DNA from: a virus
IMG/VR virus record: IMGVR_UViG_3300031715_000015
Coordinates: 1-38,285 of that record
Strand: one strand, 5' to 3'
DNA: 38,285 bases
Numbering within the stretch: position 1 is the first letter of the stretch; each line of letters begins with the position of its first letter. The notes below the pieces were generated by a model. That model did no database searches, was not told the DNA's origin, and saw only the letters and a list, made by a program, of their open reading frames with translations. The position numbers and the translations under genes were made by a program. Below are positions 29,311 through 36,675 of this stretch, piece after piece.

Positions 29311-31845
29311 TTATTTGCGCCATCGCGGCGTGCCGATGCGATCGACCTCGCTCTCACTAGGTAGGACAATATCCGCCAGTAAGAGCTTCTGAGATTTCCC
29401 CGTCACTTCTTGAATCGCGCGAGCGCCTTCTAGGGCTTTCTGGCACGCGTCGAAGTTCTCACGGCACCCTAGCAGGATGTCCACGATCACCTCGTCTGCC
29501 GTCTGTCCGGGCCTGTGCGTACGCGCAATGAGTTGCTCCCAATGCGCAGCAGAGGCGGGCGGGCAGACGAGCAGATTGCGGTGCCAGAGCTTCTGTAGGT
29601 TTTTGCCTTCTCTGTTCGCATCACAGCTTACGATTGCGGACGTGTTGCTCGGCGCGTCTTCTACGTACTTTCCAGTGGCATCGAAACCACCCCCTTCGTA
29701 GTAGGGAACGCCAGTTAGCTCGGAGAGACGTTGCGCGAAGAACCTGTGCTCCACCCAAACGAGCCCAGGGCTTTTCATCCAATCGGCGCATGCGTGTAGC
29801 GCGCTATCGTCGCACCACACGGGGATAACGTTAGGAGTGAACGTGTCTCGAATCGATCGCCACTTGGCGAGCGCTTCGGTCGGAAGCTTTCCCGCGTCGC
29901 ATGCGTTGGCTACGTGAAGCTCCGAGTCATAGGTTCGTCCGCGGGAGATGGTCTCTCTAACGAACCGATTCCAATCACGCCTCGATTCGAGCCAAGGCGT
30001 AGGTGGCCGAGGTTCCCACGCGTAGAAAAGACCCAAGGCAAGCTCCTGTGCATGCCTCCAAACGTCTACTGCTTGCGAAAGCTGCCAGCCATCGGGAGTC
30101 TCCCATGCCGATCGCAATGTCTCGAAATGGCGCTCCGTTTCGGCTGAGACTTTGTGCCGGCTTGCACGAACATAGATGCTGCAATCAACGTGCTCTCCTT
30201 CACCTACGGTCGCTACGACACCGGGTGTCTCTGTTAGACGACGGCAGAAACCGACTCTCGCAGGGTGGCGCGCCTTCTTCTCCTCCTCGGTGCAGAATTC
30301 GAGCAAGGCGCCTGGTTTCCGCCGGGCCAACGGGTCGACCCCTTCGTCGAGTGCCTCGGCCCATTCTTCAATTTCCTCTAACGCCGTGGGCACGGGCGCC
30401 GACGTTTTCAGGCACCACAGCAGGATGTGTGCGAAGTCCTTTAGGGACCGTGACATGATCGTTCCGCTCACCCCGCAGAAATGGGTGAGCGGCTGATCAT
30501 GCATGTACCGAGCGACGCGACGGGTCACGGCGGCGCGCTTGTTCTTAAGCTTGTGACAATTATGAACTACATGTCCGTGTTCGAGTATGAAGTTGTTCGT
30601 TCCTTCAACGTGGAGGTTATATACTCGACAACTTCTACCAACTTCTCGGATACCATGTCGTTCGATACCCTCAACACGATCCAACCCAACCCCTCTAAAA
30701 ATAGCCTTTTCCTCTCGTCTCGCGCTCTTACTGCCAGAGTATTGTGACTGTTCCCGTCCACCTCGACCGCAATTTTCGCTTTCTCGTGAGAGATATCCAC
30801 TAGCCATGCCGGGATCGCGCACCTGCCCCAAGGAAATCTCCTTTCGGCCTTCCAGCCATGCCCTAAAGCCGAGAGTAAAGACGCTTGCTGGATCGTCATT
30901 CCTCGGCCATTGCCCCCTTGGATCTTCGGACGGGTACCATTCTTGCGATGAGTTGCGGATACTTTCTCTCGGACTTCCGGTCGTGTCATTCCATTGATCT
31001 TCCGATATTGGCCAGGATTCGACCGCGACATTCTCTCGGACCAGTCCTCCACTAGCTTCGGATTCGTGTATACGCATTTCCTCGAGCAGAACCTTCGTTT
31101 CTGGCACGGCCTTGACTTGAAACTCTGGCCGCATGTCTCGCACGACTTCATCACCCACACTGAGCTCCGCCGAGCACTTCCAACCTTGCCGGGTAAGCCA
31201 CGGATGTCCGGCAGTGCAATCGTAGTGCTTGCCTTCGAAGTGTATTCGATACAGCTCATTTGTCAGTGTCTCCCCTACTCCCAATACCTCTCTAAGCTCA
31301 GGTCCACCAATACCGAGCGACCATACGTATTGTCCTGGGACGATGTCAGAAATGCGTCGCGGGCCATTCTCCGTGCGCACTAAGGTCGTACCCGTGAAGC
31401 ACTCGTCCGCAATAATCAGATCTGGCTTATACGTAGCTAGCTCCGATTCTGCTTCTACCCTTCCGAGCATGTCATACGAGAACACTCGTAGTGACGACGG
31501 GATGCGCCATTGCTTGGATAGTTCGATTCGCTCTCTCTGCGTTTTCTCTATTAGCCCGCCAGGCAGGAGAAGCAGCGGTCTCCTAGATTCAAGCACGGCC
31601 GGCAATAGGAGTGTCAGAAGTGTCTTACCTCCTCCCACGGCGATCGGCCCGAAGAGCCCCCCGTAGACACCGGCGTCGTGGAGCGCCAGCGCTTGAATGT
31701 GCTTCAAGCGCATAGTGCCCGCCGGTGTCTTCAATATAGATGTGAGATCGAGCGCCAGTTTCTCGAGATCCTCCTCGGACCATACGCGCCGCGGGAGCGA
31801 CAGAACGCGCTGAAAGTCTGCCGTGTGCGCGACGGCAGGGATCAT
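29311..31845 (-). CDS. SNF2/DEAD-type helicase interrupted by an intein in the DE|CH box
   Basis: The start is ATG 31845, in TGATG overlap with the nuclease stop; a GTG at 31848 is also possible. The precursor is 844 residues. Walker A is GPIAVGGGKTLL (Lys74). The N-extein ends LIIADE and, after splicing, joins CHKLKN to rebuild the Walker B DECH motif. Motif III is FCGVSGTIMS and motif VI is QLIARTHRPGQ, as in SNF2-type helicases. The mature helicase would be about 563 residues and ATP-dependent, acting on DNA in replication or recombination. The intein is residues 149-429. Because it splits an active-site motif, the helicase should be inactive until splicing. Confidence 0.88.
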   Translation of the reverse strand: MIPAVAHTADFQRVLSLPRRVWSEEDLEKLALDLTSILKTPAGTMRLKHIQALALHDAGVYGGLFGPIAVGGGKTLLTLLLPAVLESRRPLLLLPGGLIEKTQRERIELSKQWRIPSSLRVFSYDMLGRVEAESELATYKPDLIIADECFTGTTLVRTENGPRRISDIVPGQYVWSLGIGGPELREVLGVGETLTNELYRIHFEGKHYDCTAGHPWLTRQGWKCSAELSVGDEVVRDMRPEFQVKAVPETKVLLEEMRIHESEASGGLVRENVAVESWPISEDQWNDTTGSPRESIRNSSQEWYPSEDPRGQWPRNDDPASVFTLGFRAWLEGRKEISLGQVRDPGMASGYLSRESENCGRGGREQSQYSGSKSARREEKAIFRGVGLDRVEGIERHGIREVGRSCRVYNLHVEGTNNFILEHGHVVHNCHKLKNKRAAVTRRVARYMHDQPLTHFCGVSGTIMSRSLKDFAHILLWCLKTSAPVPTALEEIEEWAEALDEGVDPLARRKPGALLEFCTEEEKKARHPARVGFCRRLTETPGVVATVGEGEHVDCSIYVRASRHKVSAETERHFETLRSAWETPDGWQLSQAVDVWRHAQELALGLFYAWEPRPPTPWLESRRDWNRFVRETISRGRTYDSELHVANACDAGKLPTEALAKWRSIRDTFTPNVIPVWCDDSALHACADWMKSPGLVWVEHRFFAQRLSELTGVPYYEGGGFDATGKYVEDAPSNTSAIVSCDANREGKNLQKLWHRNLLVCPPASAAHWEQLIARTHRPGQTADEVIVDILLGCRENFDACQKALEGARAIQEVTGKSQKLLLADIVLPSESEVDRIGTPRWRK
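30559..31401 (-). mobile_element. Intein (281 residues) in the helicase Walker B motif
   Basis: The intein starts at Cys1 (CFTGTTLVRTENGPRRISDI, block A). Block B is TAGHPWLT, with the Thr and His needed for the first acyl shift. Block F/G is VYNLHVEGTNNFILEHGHVV followed by His280-Asn281, then Cys+1 of the extein. Block F differs from the commonest form, with Asn where His often lies before Asn-Phe, and Asn in place of the usual Asp. The 190 or so residues between the splicing blocks are charged and low in similarity to anything; there the DNA also encodes a complete endonuclease in another frame. Confidence 0.88.
30567..31151 (-). CDS. Vsr-like/DUF559-type homing endonuclease nested out of frame inside the intein
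   Basis: This gene lies wholly within the intein DNA, in the +1 frame. From ATG 31151 (or GTG 31160, with GGAG five bases upstream) it encodes about 194 residues. A zinc finger comes first (CETCGQSFKSRPCQKRRFCS then RKC). A DNA-binding segment follows (MTRPEVREKVSATHRKNG). The endonuclease domain is then AIPAWLVDISHEKAKIAVEV, DGNSHNTLAVRARDERKR and LGWIVLRVSND, with the Asp, Glu-x-Asp-Gly and His pattern of Vsr-like and DUF559 nucleases. It ends STLKERTTSYSNTDM, eight bases before the intein end. It would cut intein-free helicase alleles to spread the element. Confidence 0.82.
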   Translation of the reverse strand: MKSCETCGQSFKSRPCQKRRFCSRKCVYTNPKLVEDWSERMSRSNPGQYRKINGMTRPEVREKVSATHRKNGTRPKIQGGNGRGMTIQQASLLSALGHGWKAERRFPWGRCAIPAWLVDISHEKAKIAVEVDGNSHNTLAVRARDERKRLFLEGLGWIVLRVSNDMVSEKLVEVVEYITSTLKERTTSYSNTDM

Positions 31846-33170
31846 CACGCTAGCTCAATCGACCAAAAAGTAATTCCGTCTACTTCCGTAGTGGGCATCT
31901 GAAGCTTTTTCACACCACATCGGCGCAACCTCTCCGTGAAATCTTCGAAGGAGCCTGGCAGGGGGTGGACAGGTTCAGTTAGTGCCTGCTGTATTGATTC
32001 CGTAATCGTGGCCTCCTTCCGCGGACGTCCGCGCTTCTTCTGTGTTTCCGACGTCTCGCTGGGAGCGGCCACGCCGGTAGGAGGCGCTGGGGGTAGAGCC
32101 GATTCTGGAGGGTTGATTGCAGGCATTACCACAGGTGCGGGTGCCTTCTTCGCGGTCAAGGGATCGACCGGCGAGGTAGCCCACGCTGGTAGCTGCACCT
32201 CGCTGCTTTCGAACATATCTACCTGTTTGACTGCCGCAGGGGGCGGGCTCTGTGGCGCCACGGGATGGGCATCAGCGGTGGGTGCTGTCGCCTTACGAAG
32301 TTTGGCCAGGAAATCATTGGTCATACTATTCATGGACGTTCCTTTCTCTTGCGCCCGCGCGAAGGCGGGCGGCGCGATATTACACTTGTATCTGTAGGGA
32401 CAGCCGCCGTATTGCTCGCACATGCGAACGTTAGGAGGGAGATCTTCAACCGCTGGTGATGCTGTTTTAATAGCCTCGACGCGGCGTCCTATTTCATCTA
32501 TCCGCTCGAATTGCTCGTCTACGTGCGACTTGTATACGTGCAGGTGCACGCGTTGCGCCTTATGTGGTTTGCGCGTACGTGTATAGAACCACACGAGATC
32601 TATCTCGTTGGCTCGTTCTTCCACCATAAGAGCCCAGCTGTATAGCTGGGCTTGTATATCGGTCGCCAAGCCTTCCGATGTCTTAGCGTAAGCGAGATTA
32701 GACGTCGTCTTGAAGTCTCCGATTAGGGGCGATGGAGACAAATCGTTCAACGAGCTTCGTTCGATCCCAGGCACGCACGTCGAATTGGGCGCGTAGAGAT
32801 CAATGTATCCCTGGTAACTGAACTTACCGGAAGGGGACGGGATCTCGAACCGGCGCTCTAAGTGAAGCCCGGGCGTACCTGGCAGAGGAAGCAACGGCAC
32901 TAAGGCTTGTGCTATCTCGCCGCTCGGGCGCGTGAAATCAAAGGCTTTTCCCTGCGTTAGGTATGGGCCAAGCTGTTTCTCATGCACCTCTTGCCCTAGC
33001 GCGGCGCTGGGGTGTTGCGGTGTTCGCAGCTTCTCGAGGTACCGAAACCCCCATTTTCGCTGGCATTCGGTTAACAGCTGCAGCTGCGACGCGGAGAGAA
33101 GAAGTGCCACTGCTAGAAATAGCCCCGGTCGGCGACGTTGTTTTTGAAATAGCGAGATGCCCTGGGGCAA
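31845..33170 (-). CDS. Cas4/RecB-like PD-(D/E)XK nuclease with C-terminal AT-hook tail
   Basis: The start is uncertain: TTG 33170 has AAGGAG three bases away; GTG 33110 would give VALLLSASQLQLL. The nuclease core has LSASQLQLLTECQRKWGFRY, YQGYIDLY and the catalytic LIGDFKTTSNLAY, followed by DIQAQLYSWAL. A Cys cluster (CEQYGGCPYRYKC), with the Cys of TECQRKW, could bind an iron-sulfur cluster as in Cas4 and AddB. After about residue 290 comes a Pro/Ala-rich linker, an AT-hook (KKRGRPRKE) and a C-terminal domain ending TTEVDGITFWSIELA. It probably processes DNA ends in replication or recombination with the helicase, whose start it overlaps. Confidence 0.82.
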   Translation of the reverse strand: MPQGISLFQKQRRRPGLFLAVALLLSASQLQLLTECQRKWGFRYLEKLRTPQHPSAALGQEVHEKQLGPYLTQGKAFDFTRPSGEIAQALVPLLPLPGTPGLHLERRFEIPSPSGKFSYQGYIDLYAPNSTCVPGIERSSLNDLSPSPLIGDFKTTSNLAYAKTSEGLATDIQAQLYSWALMVEERANEIDLVWFYTRTRKPHKAQRVHLHVYKSHVDEQFERIDEIGRRVEAIKTASPAVEDLPPNVRMCEQYGGCPYRYKCNIAPPAFARAQEKGTSMNSMTNDFLAKLRKATAPTADAHPVAPQSPPPAAVKQVDMFESSEVQLPAWATSPVDPLTAKKAPAPVVMPAINPPESALPPAPPTGVAAPSETSETQKKRGRPRKEATITESIQQALTEPVHPLPGSFEDFTERLRRCGVKKLQMPTTEVDGITFWSIELA

Positions 33171-33196
33171 TATCTCCTTCCAACGGAGGTTAGAAC
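33171..33196. promoter_or_regulatory. Divergence point between leftward and rightward early genes
   Basis: Only 26 bases separate the two start codons, and they are taken up by back-to-back ribosome sites: AAGGAG on the - strand and GGAGG on the + strand. Promoters must therefore lie inside the opposing genes, or the nuclease starts later than annotated. A possible rightward -35 (TTGAAA) near 33140 lacks a good -10. Confidence 0.5.
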
Positions 33197-33421
33197 ATGA
33201 CTGAATTGAGTGCTGATATGAACCTTGGCCCGGCAGCCCCTGAGACGCGTGCTCGTCTTACGAAACAGATTGACAAGCATACGGTGTACATCGTGGCCGA
33301 GCGGATCGACATTACGACGTATTCTCTGTGGCGCTGCCTGGCCGGAGGTCCTCTTCAACGCCGAACGAAGATGAAGATTCTACAAGGGCTCGACATGCTT
33401 GAGCAGGAGGAAGGGCGATGA
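33197..33421 (+). CDS. Small HTH protein, Cro/repressor-like
   Basis: A 74-residue protein with GGAGG eight bases before its ATG. The core, ETRARLTKQIDKHTVYIVAE, then RIDITTYSLWRCLAGGPLQR and RTKMKILQGLDMLEQ, fits small helix-turn-helix proteins of phages in which an Arg-Leu helix is followed by a recognition helix with Ser-x-x-Leu-x-Arg. Its place at the divergence of the two early operons is where a lambda-like phage keeps its switch. A role as repressor or Cro-like regulator is inferred. Confidence 0.72.
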   Translation: MTELSADMNLGPAAPETRARLTKQIDKHTVYIVAERIDITTYSLWRCLAGGPLQRRTKMKILQGLDMLEQEEGR

Positions 33422-33477
33422 AGTCCACTGATGGAAGCATCGGTCTATCTTGGAGCCTCCCTTGGACGTCAAAATGA
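33418..33477 (+). CDS. Possible 19-residue leader peptide
   Basis: The ATG at 33418 follows GAGGAAGGG and overlaps the HTH gene's stop (ATGA). The peptide MKSTDGSIGLSWSLPWTSK ends in an ATGA overlap with the primase-helicase ATG at 33474. The strong ribosome site and double coupling suggest translation, perhaps to deliver ribosomes to the primase gene, which has no good ribosome site of its own. It could be a chance reading. Confidence 0.4.
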   Translation: MKSTDGSIGLSWSLPWTSK

Positions 33478-35552
33478 TCCACGTAGGCGTTCTCAACCGT
33501 GACAACATGGGAAGGCTGTTCAGAGCTATTTCAGACCTGGACGGCGAAGAGTTTCTGACTTGGCTAGTAGAGAAGCCGACCGAGATTGTCTCGGCGCTGT
33601 TCAACGATCCTAAATGGCCTGAAGAAGAACAGACTCTAGTAAAGCGGCTTGCGGAGGCCTCCGATTCTAAGAGCCGAGGAGAGGTCAAGAAAGACTTACC
33701 CGCACTAGTCCTTGCGAGGTTCGACGGATTTGTTAGGAGAAAAGAGCACTGTCTAGGTCGACAAGTCATAGGCCATGACTTTGACCACCTAGCGGCTGAT
33801 ACGTTCGAAGAGGCATGCGAAAAAATTCGCGAACTGCTTCCTGATAGGTTCCTAGCGATTCACACGACTGCGACGGAACGCAACACGGAAGACGGCACGT
33901 GGCGTCTGCGCGTGTTCGAGCTACTGGATCGTGAGGCTACACCCGATGAATGGCAGCTTCGCGTCAAGCCATACCTGCAAAGCAGAGGCGAGCAAGATCA
34001 GAACGCACTAGATATTGTTCGACTCTTCTACTGTCCGATCCGAACGGCGGGTTATCGGTCCCTGGTAATACCCGGCCCGTGTACGGTGCTCGATAGTCTG
34101 AAACCCGCGGAGTTTTCTTCACCCGAGACACCTAAGGCTCCCGTCGAAAACAGTCCCTCTCATCCACTATCTGAAAAGAGAAGAATGGCCGCAGGCGCCT
34201 TAGCTGCTCTTTGGCCAGCCATGGGGAACGGTAGGCACGAGACGCAGTTCGCCTTAGCCGGGGCTTTACATAACGAAGGTTGGCCGAAGGAGGACGGACT
34301 AGAGTTCCTCTGCTACGTCTGTCGCCTTGCTGGCGACGAGGACCGTAAAAAACGCCAGGATACCGTCGAGAGGACGTGGGCTCGAAATAAGGACGCCCCC
34401 ACCACGGGGTGGACAAGGCTGTCCGAACGTCTAGGGGTAACCGTCGTAGATTACGTTCGTCGACTGCTAGAAGACGAATGGAGAAGCAACATTGAGGCTA
34501 GGCTTAGCTCAATCAAGCCAGTGATCGAAGTACCGCAGCTAGCCGAGTCCGTAGATGCCGTCGAGAACCTCGAATCCCTTAGAGAAACTAGAGTCCAGGT
34601 TGGCAAGTTCAAGTTTCATACCTCAAACCACAACCGACCGATCCCTCCGATTCAGTACCTCATCGAAGGGATCATCGCGCGCGAGGAAGTAATCATGTTC
34701 GTGGCACACGGTGGATCCTTGAAGACGTGGCTTGCGCATTCTGTTGCTCTAGCTGTCGCGTCGGGCAAGCCATGGCTAGAGCAGTTCCCGGTTAAACAAG
34801 GCAAGGCTGTCATAGTTGATTACGAGAGCGGAGAGCACGAGACATTCCGCCGTCTGCAGCTCTTAGGTGTGCAGGATGACGAGGTAGAGCAAAGATTGTG
34901 GCACTCGTCCTACCCCGGAATCAGCCTAGAAGATCCTGAGGAATGGGTCTCCTTAGCAAATACCAGGCCCGATCTGCTGATCATAGATTCGTTTCGACGC
35001 GCGGGCCCTAGCCTTGATGAAAACGACGCTCGCGCTGACTTGATCTTGGACCATGCAGGTCGCGTGGCAGATCAGGTCAAGACGAGCGTCATCTTCATTC
35101 ACCATGCTCGCAAAGGTAATGGAGGGGACAAGAGAGAGGCTATCCGCGGGTCCACTGCCATCTTTGCAGCATGCGATCGCGTATTCGCTTTCGAAAACGT
35201 AGAGAAGAATGAAGCCGATAACACTGTCACTGCTACGATGACGTCCGTCAAGGATGGCGCCGGCAGAACGCCTAAAGACATCCGCATCCAGCTAAGCGAC
35301 CACGGGCTACGCATCGTCACGGAGTCTCCCAAGGTCGAACTGAAGGACACGGTTGAGAGCATGAAGGCTTTGATTGAGCAAAAGCTGAAGCCTCATTCTT
35401 CAGGGATGCCTAAGAAGGTCCTAGACGACACATTCGCCGACCGAAATCGAATCATCTACAGAAAGGCATACGGGGAGTTGCGGGAAATGGGGACAATAGA
35501 GGAATGTTCTTTAAACAGGATCAAATATGCACTGCTAACTGAAAAAACTTGA
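33474..35552 (+). CDS. Primase-helicase: archaeo-eukaryotic-type primase domain plus RepA-like ATPase
   Basis: I choose the ATG at 33474 over an in-frame TTG at 33450, giving 692 residues. Residues about 90-180 (VIGHDFDHLAADTFEEACEK, LAIHTTATERNT, GTWRLRVFELLDREATPDEW) look like a primase domain of the AEP/PrimPol class with an Asp-x-Asp-x metal site. The C-terminal half is a RecA-fold ATPase of the RepA/AAA_25 type: Walker A VAHGGSLKTWLAHS (about 411), Walker B DLLIIDSFRR (about 500) and VIFIHHARKGNG. It should start and drive DNA replication. The candidate origin lies directly downstream. Confidence 0.85.
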   Translation: MIHVGVLNRDNMGRLFRAISDLDGEEFLTWLVEKPTEIVSALFNDPKWPEEEQTLVKRLAEASDSKSRGEVKKDLPALVLARFDGFVRRKEHCLGRQVIGHDFDHLAADTFEEACEKIRELLPDRFLAIHTTATERNTEDGTWRLRVFELLDREATPDEWQLRVKPYLQSRGEQDQNALDIVRLFYCPIRTAGYRSLVIPGPCTVLDSLKPAEFSSPETPKAPVENSPSHPLSEKRRMAAGALAALWPAMGNGRHETQFALAGALHNEGWPKEDGLEFLCYVCRLAGDEDRKKRQDTVERTWARNKDAPTTGWTRLSERLGVTVVDYVRRLLEDEWRSNIEARLSSIKPVIEVPQLAESVDAVENLESLRETRVQVGKFKFHTSNHNRPIPPIQYLIEGIIAREEVIMFVAHGGSLKTWLAHSVALAVASGKPWLEQFPVKQGKAVIVDYESGEHETFRRLQLLGVQDDEVEQRLWHSSYPGISLEDPEEWVSLANTRPDLLIIDSFRRAGPSLDENDARADLILDHAGRVADQVKTSVIFIHHARKGNGGDKREAIRGSTAIFAACDRVFAFENVEKNEADNTVTATMTSVKDGAGRTPKDIRIQLSDHGLRIVTESPKVELKDTVESMKALIEQKLKPHSSGMPKKVLDDTFADRNRIIYRKAYGELREMGTIEECSLNRIKYALLTEKT

Positions 35553-35659
35553 AATCATTCAGAAAATAATTGGTAGAAAATGCTGAGCAGCTCGAAAAAG
35601 AAGATATTTATCACGGACAAAATGTTCATTTTCGTAAGTATGCGAAATCGCTCACTATC

Positions 35660-35838
35660 GACTTTCGCCAACCGATCGGTTTTGGCGAAAGTCGGCGAAA
35701 GTCATGCCTTTGGCGAAAGTCGGCGAAAGTCGATTCGATGAATAACGTAACTACTCAGAAGGATTCAGGAAACTCGGTGCCTTCCACTTTCGCCGTTTGG
35801 CGAAAGTCGGCGAAAGTGCCCCGTTGACGACTTTCGCC
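35660..35838 (+). other. ori: Candidate replication origin with iteron-like repeats
   Basis: Nine copies of GGCGAAAGT(C/G) lie within 180 bases. Direct copies come in three tandem pairs: 35684-35703, 35712-35731 and 35799-35818. Inverted copies lie at 35660-35669, 35785-35794 and 35829-35838. The perfect palindrome ACCGATCGGT (35671-35680) sits between the first inverted copy and the first pair. An A-rich stretch follows at about 35895-35955. The position just after the primase-helicase gene and the iteron layout strongly suggest an origin. The short reading frame across it (from TTG 35570) is made of repeat sequence and is not called. Confidence 0.72.
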
Positions 35839-35872
35839 GCCGTTCCCCATGCCTAGAGGGCATGGGGACGGC
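35839..35872 (+). other. Strong hairpin beside the iterons
   Basis: GCCGTTCCCCATGCC (35839-35853) pairs with GGCATGGGGACGGC (35859-35872) around a five-base loop, with one bulged T. The stem of 14 pairs directly follows the last iteron. There is no T-run on the + strand, so an origin hairpin or primase recognition structure is as likely as a terminator. From here to 35987 I see no gene; the sequence is partly A-rich. Confidence 0.6.
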
Positions 35873-35987
35873 GCGAGTCAATGGGGGTGGATTCAAAAAA
35901 GAAAAAAGAACCTCCAGTGACGGCCTAGATAGCAAACGGCGAAATAAAAAATAACACCCCCGCCAGGGGCAATATCACTCCTGAACC

Positions 35988-36479
35988 ATGTACGTCTCAA
36001 TCGACCCCGGGAACGAAACAGGCTGGGCTATCTGGAGCCGAGCGACTATGTCGGCTGGCTCAGGGATCGCTGCCGGTGGTCTCATCGCCTGCGGTCTCGG
36101 CGACCCCCGCAAGTGCAGGCACCATGTCGTGCTACGGAGCGAGGCCCGTCCGGCCGTCTCGTTGATTGAGACCGCGTGGATTGAATCCCCGGTTATCTAT
36201 CCGCGGAGCAAGGTCCCGCCGAATGACATTGTGAAGCTTGCGAGGGATGCCGGTCGCTGGGCGGGAATCTACGAAGTGCACGCTGTGCAAGTGAACTTCA
36301 TCGAACCGGCGACGTGGAAGGGTCAGGTACCCAAAGAGATACATCACAAGCGAATTCGAGCTTCGCTCAATGGCTACGAGAAAGAGATTCTCGCCGCGGC
36401 CCTCGAAGGAATCTCTCCCGGCAAGCAGCACAATGTGCTTGACGCCGTGGGTATTGGGCTTTGGGCCCGCGGTCGTTAG
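35988..36479 (+). CDS. RuvC-like Holliday junction resolvase
   Basis: A 163-residue RNase H-fold protein. MYVSIDPGNETGWAIWS supplies the first acidic residue (Asp6). The stretch AWIESPVIYPRSKVPPNDIV supplies the second (Glu). VKLARDAGRWAGIYE and FIEPATWKGQVPKEIHH follow, and HNVLDAVGIGLWARG supplies the last Asp near the C-terminus. This is the phage RuvC-like pattern; the enzyme resolves branched DNA before packaging or during recombination. CACTCCTGAACC precedes the ATG, so its ribosome site is weak. Confidence 0.85.
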   Translation: MYVSIDPGNETGWAIWSRATMSAGSGIAAGGLIACGLGDPRKCRHHVVLRSEARPAVSLIETAWIESPVIYPRSKVPPNDIVKLARDAGRWAGIYEVHAVQVNFIEPATWKGQVPKEIHHKRIRASLNGYEKEILAAALEGISPGKQHNVLDAVGIGLWARGR

Positions 36480-36481
36480 CG

Positions 36482-36649
36482 ATGAGCGAGAGAGCGATCA
36501 TCGTTGCATGGCTTCGAAAGTATACGAATCTGTATGCACTCGCCAAACTGTTTGAAGACGGCGTGCATGCACGGAGTCTATCTGACGTGGAGCGTTATTG
36601 CAGAGAACACAAGATCTGTATCAGCACTGGCGTCAAGTCTTGTAAGTAG
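36482..36649 (+). CDS. Small helical protein, 55 residues
   Basis: The ATG at 36482 is two bases after the resolvase stop. The product starts MSERAIIVAWLRKYTNLYAL, contains AKLFEDGVHARSLSDVERYC and ends KICISTGVKSCK. It looks like a small all-helical protein. No family is recognised. Its tight spacing to the resolvase suggests co-translation. Confidence 0.55.
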   Translation: MSERAIIVAWLRKYTNLYALAKLFEDGVHARSLSDVERYCREHKICISTGVKSCK

Positions 36650-36675
36650 TTCCGTTGTGGGACATACTTGATTTT

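Noticed and set aside
30567-31401. Sequencing error splitting an in-frame intein endonuclease
   Set aside because: Two compensating indels would be needed, the endonuclease has its own start and stop, and the intein frame is stop-free throughout. I keep it as the alternative to test.
35570-35827. 85-residue reading frame across the iterons
   Set aside because: It starts at TTG without a ribosome site, and its sequence is largely made by the repeats (WRKSAKV). I read the DNA as an origin.
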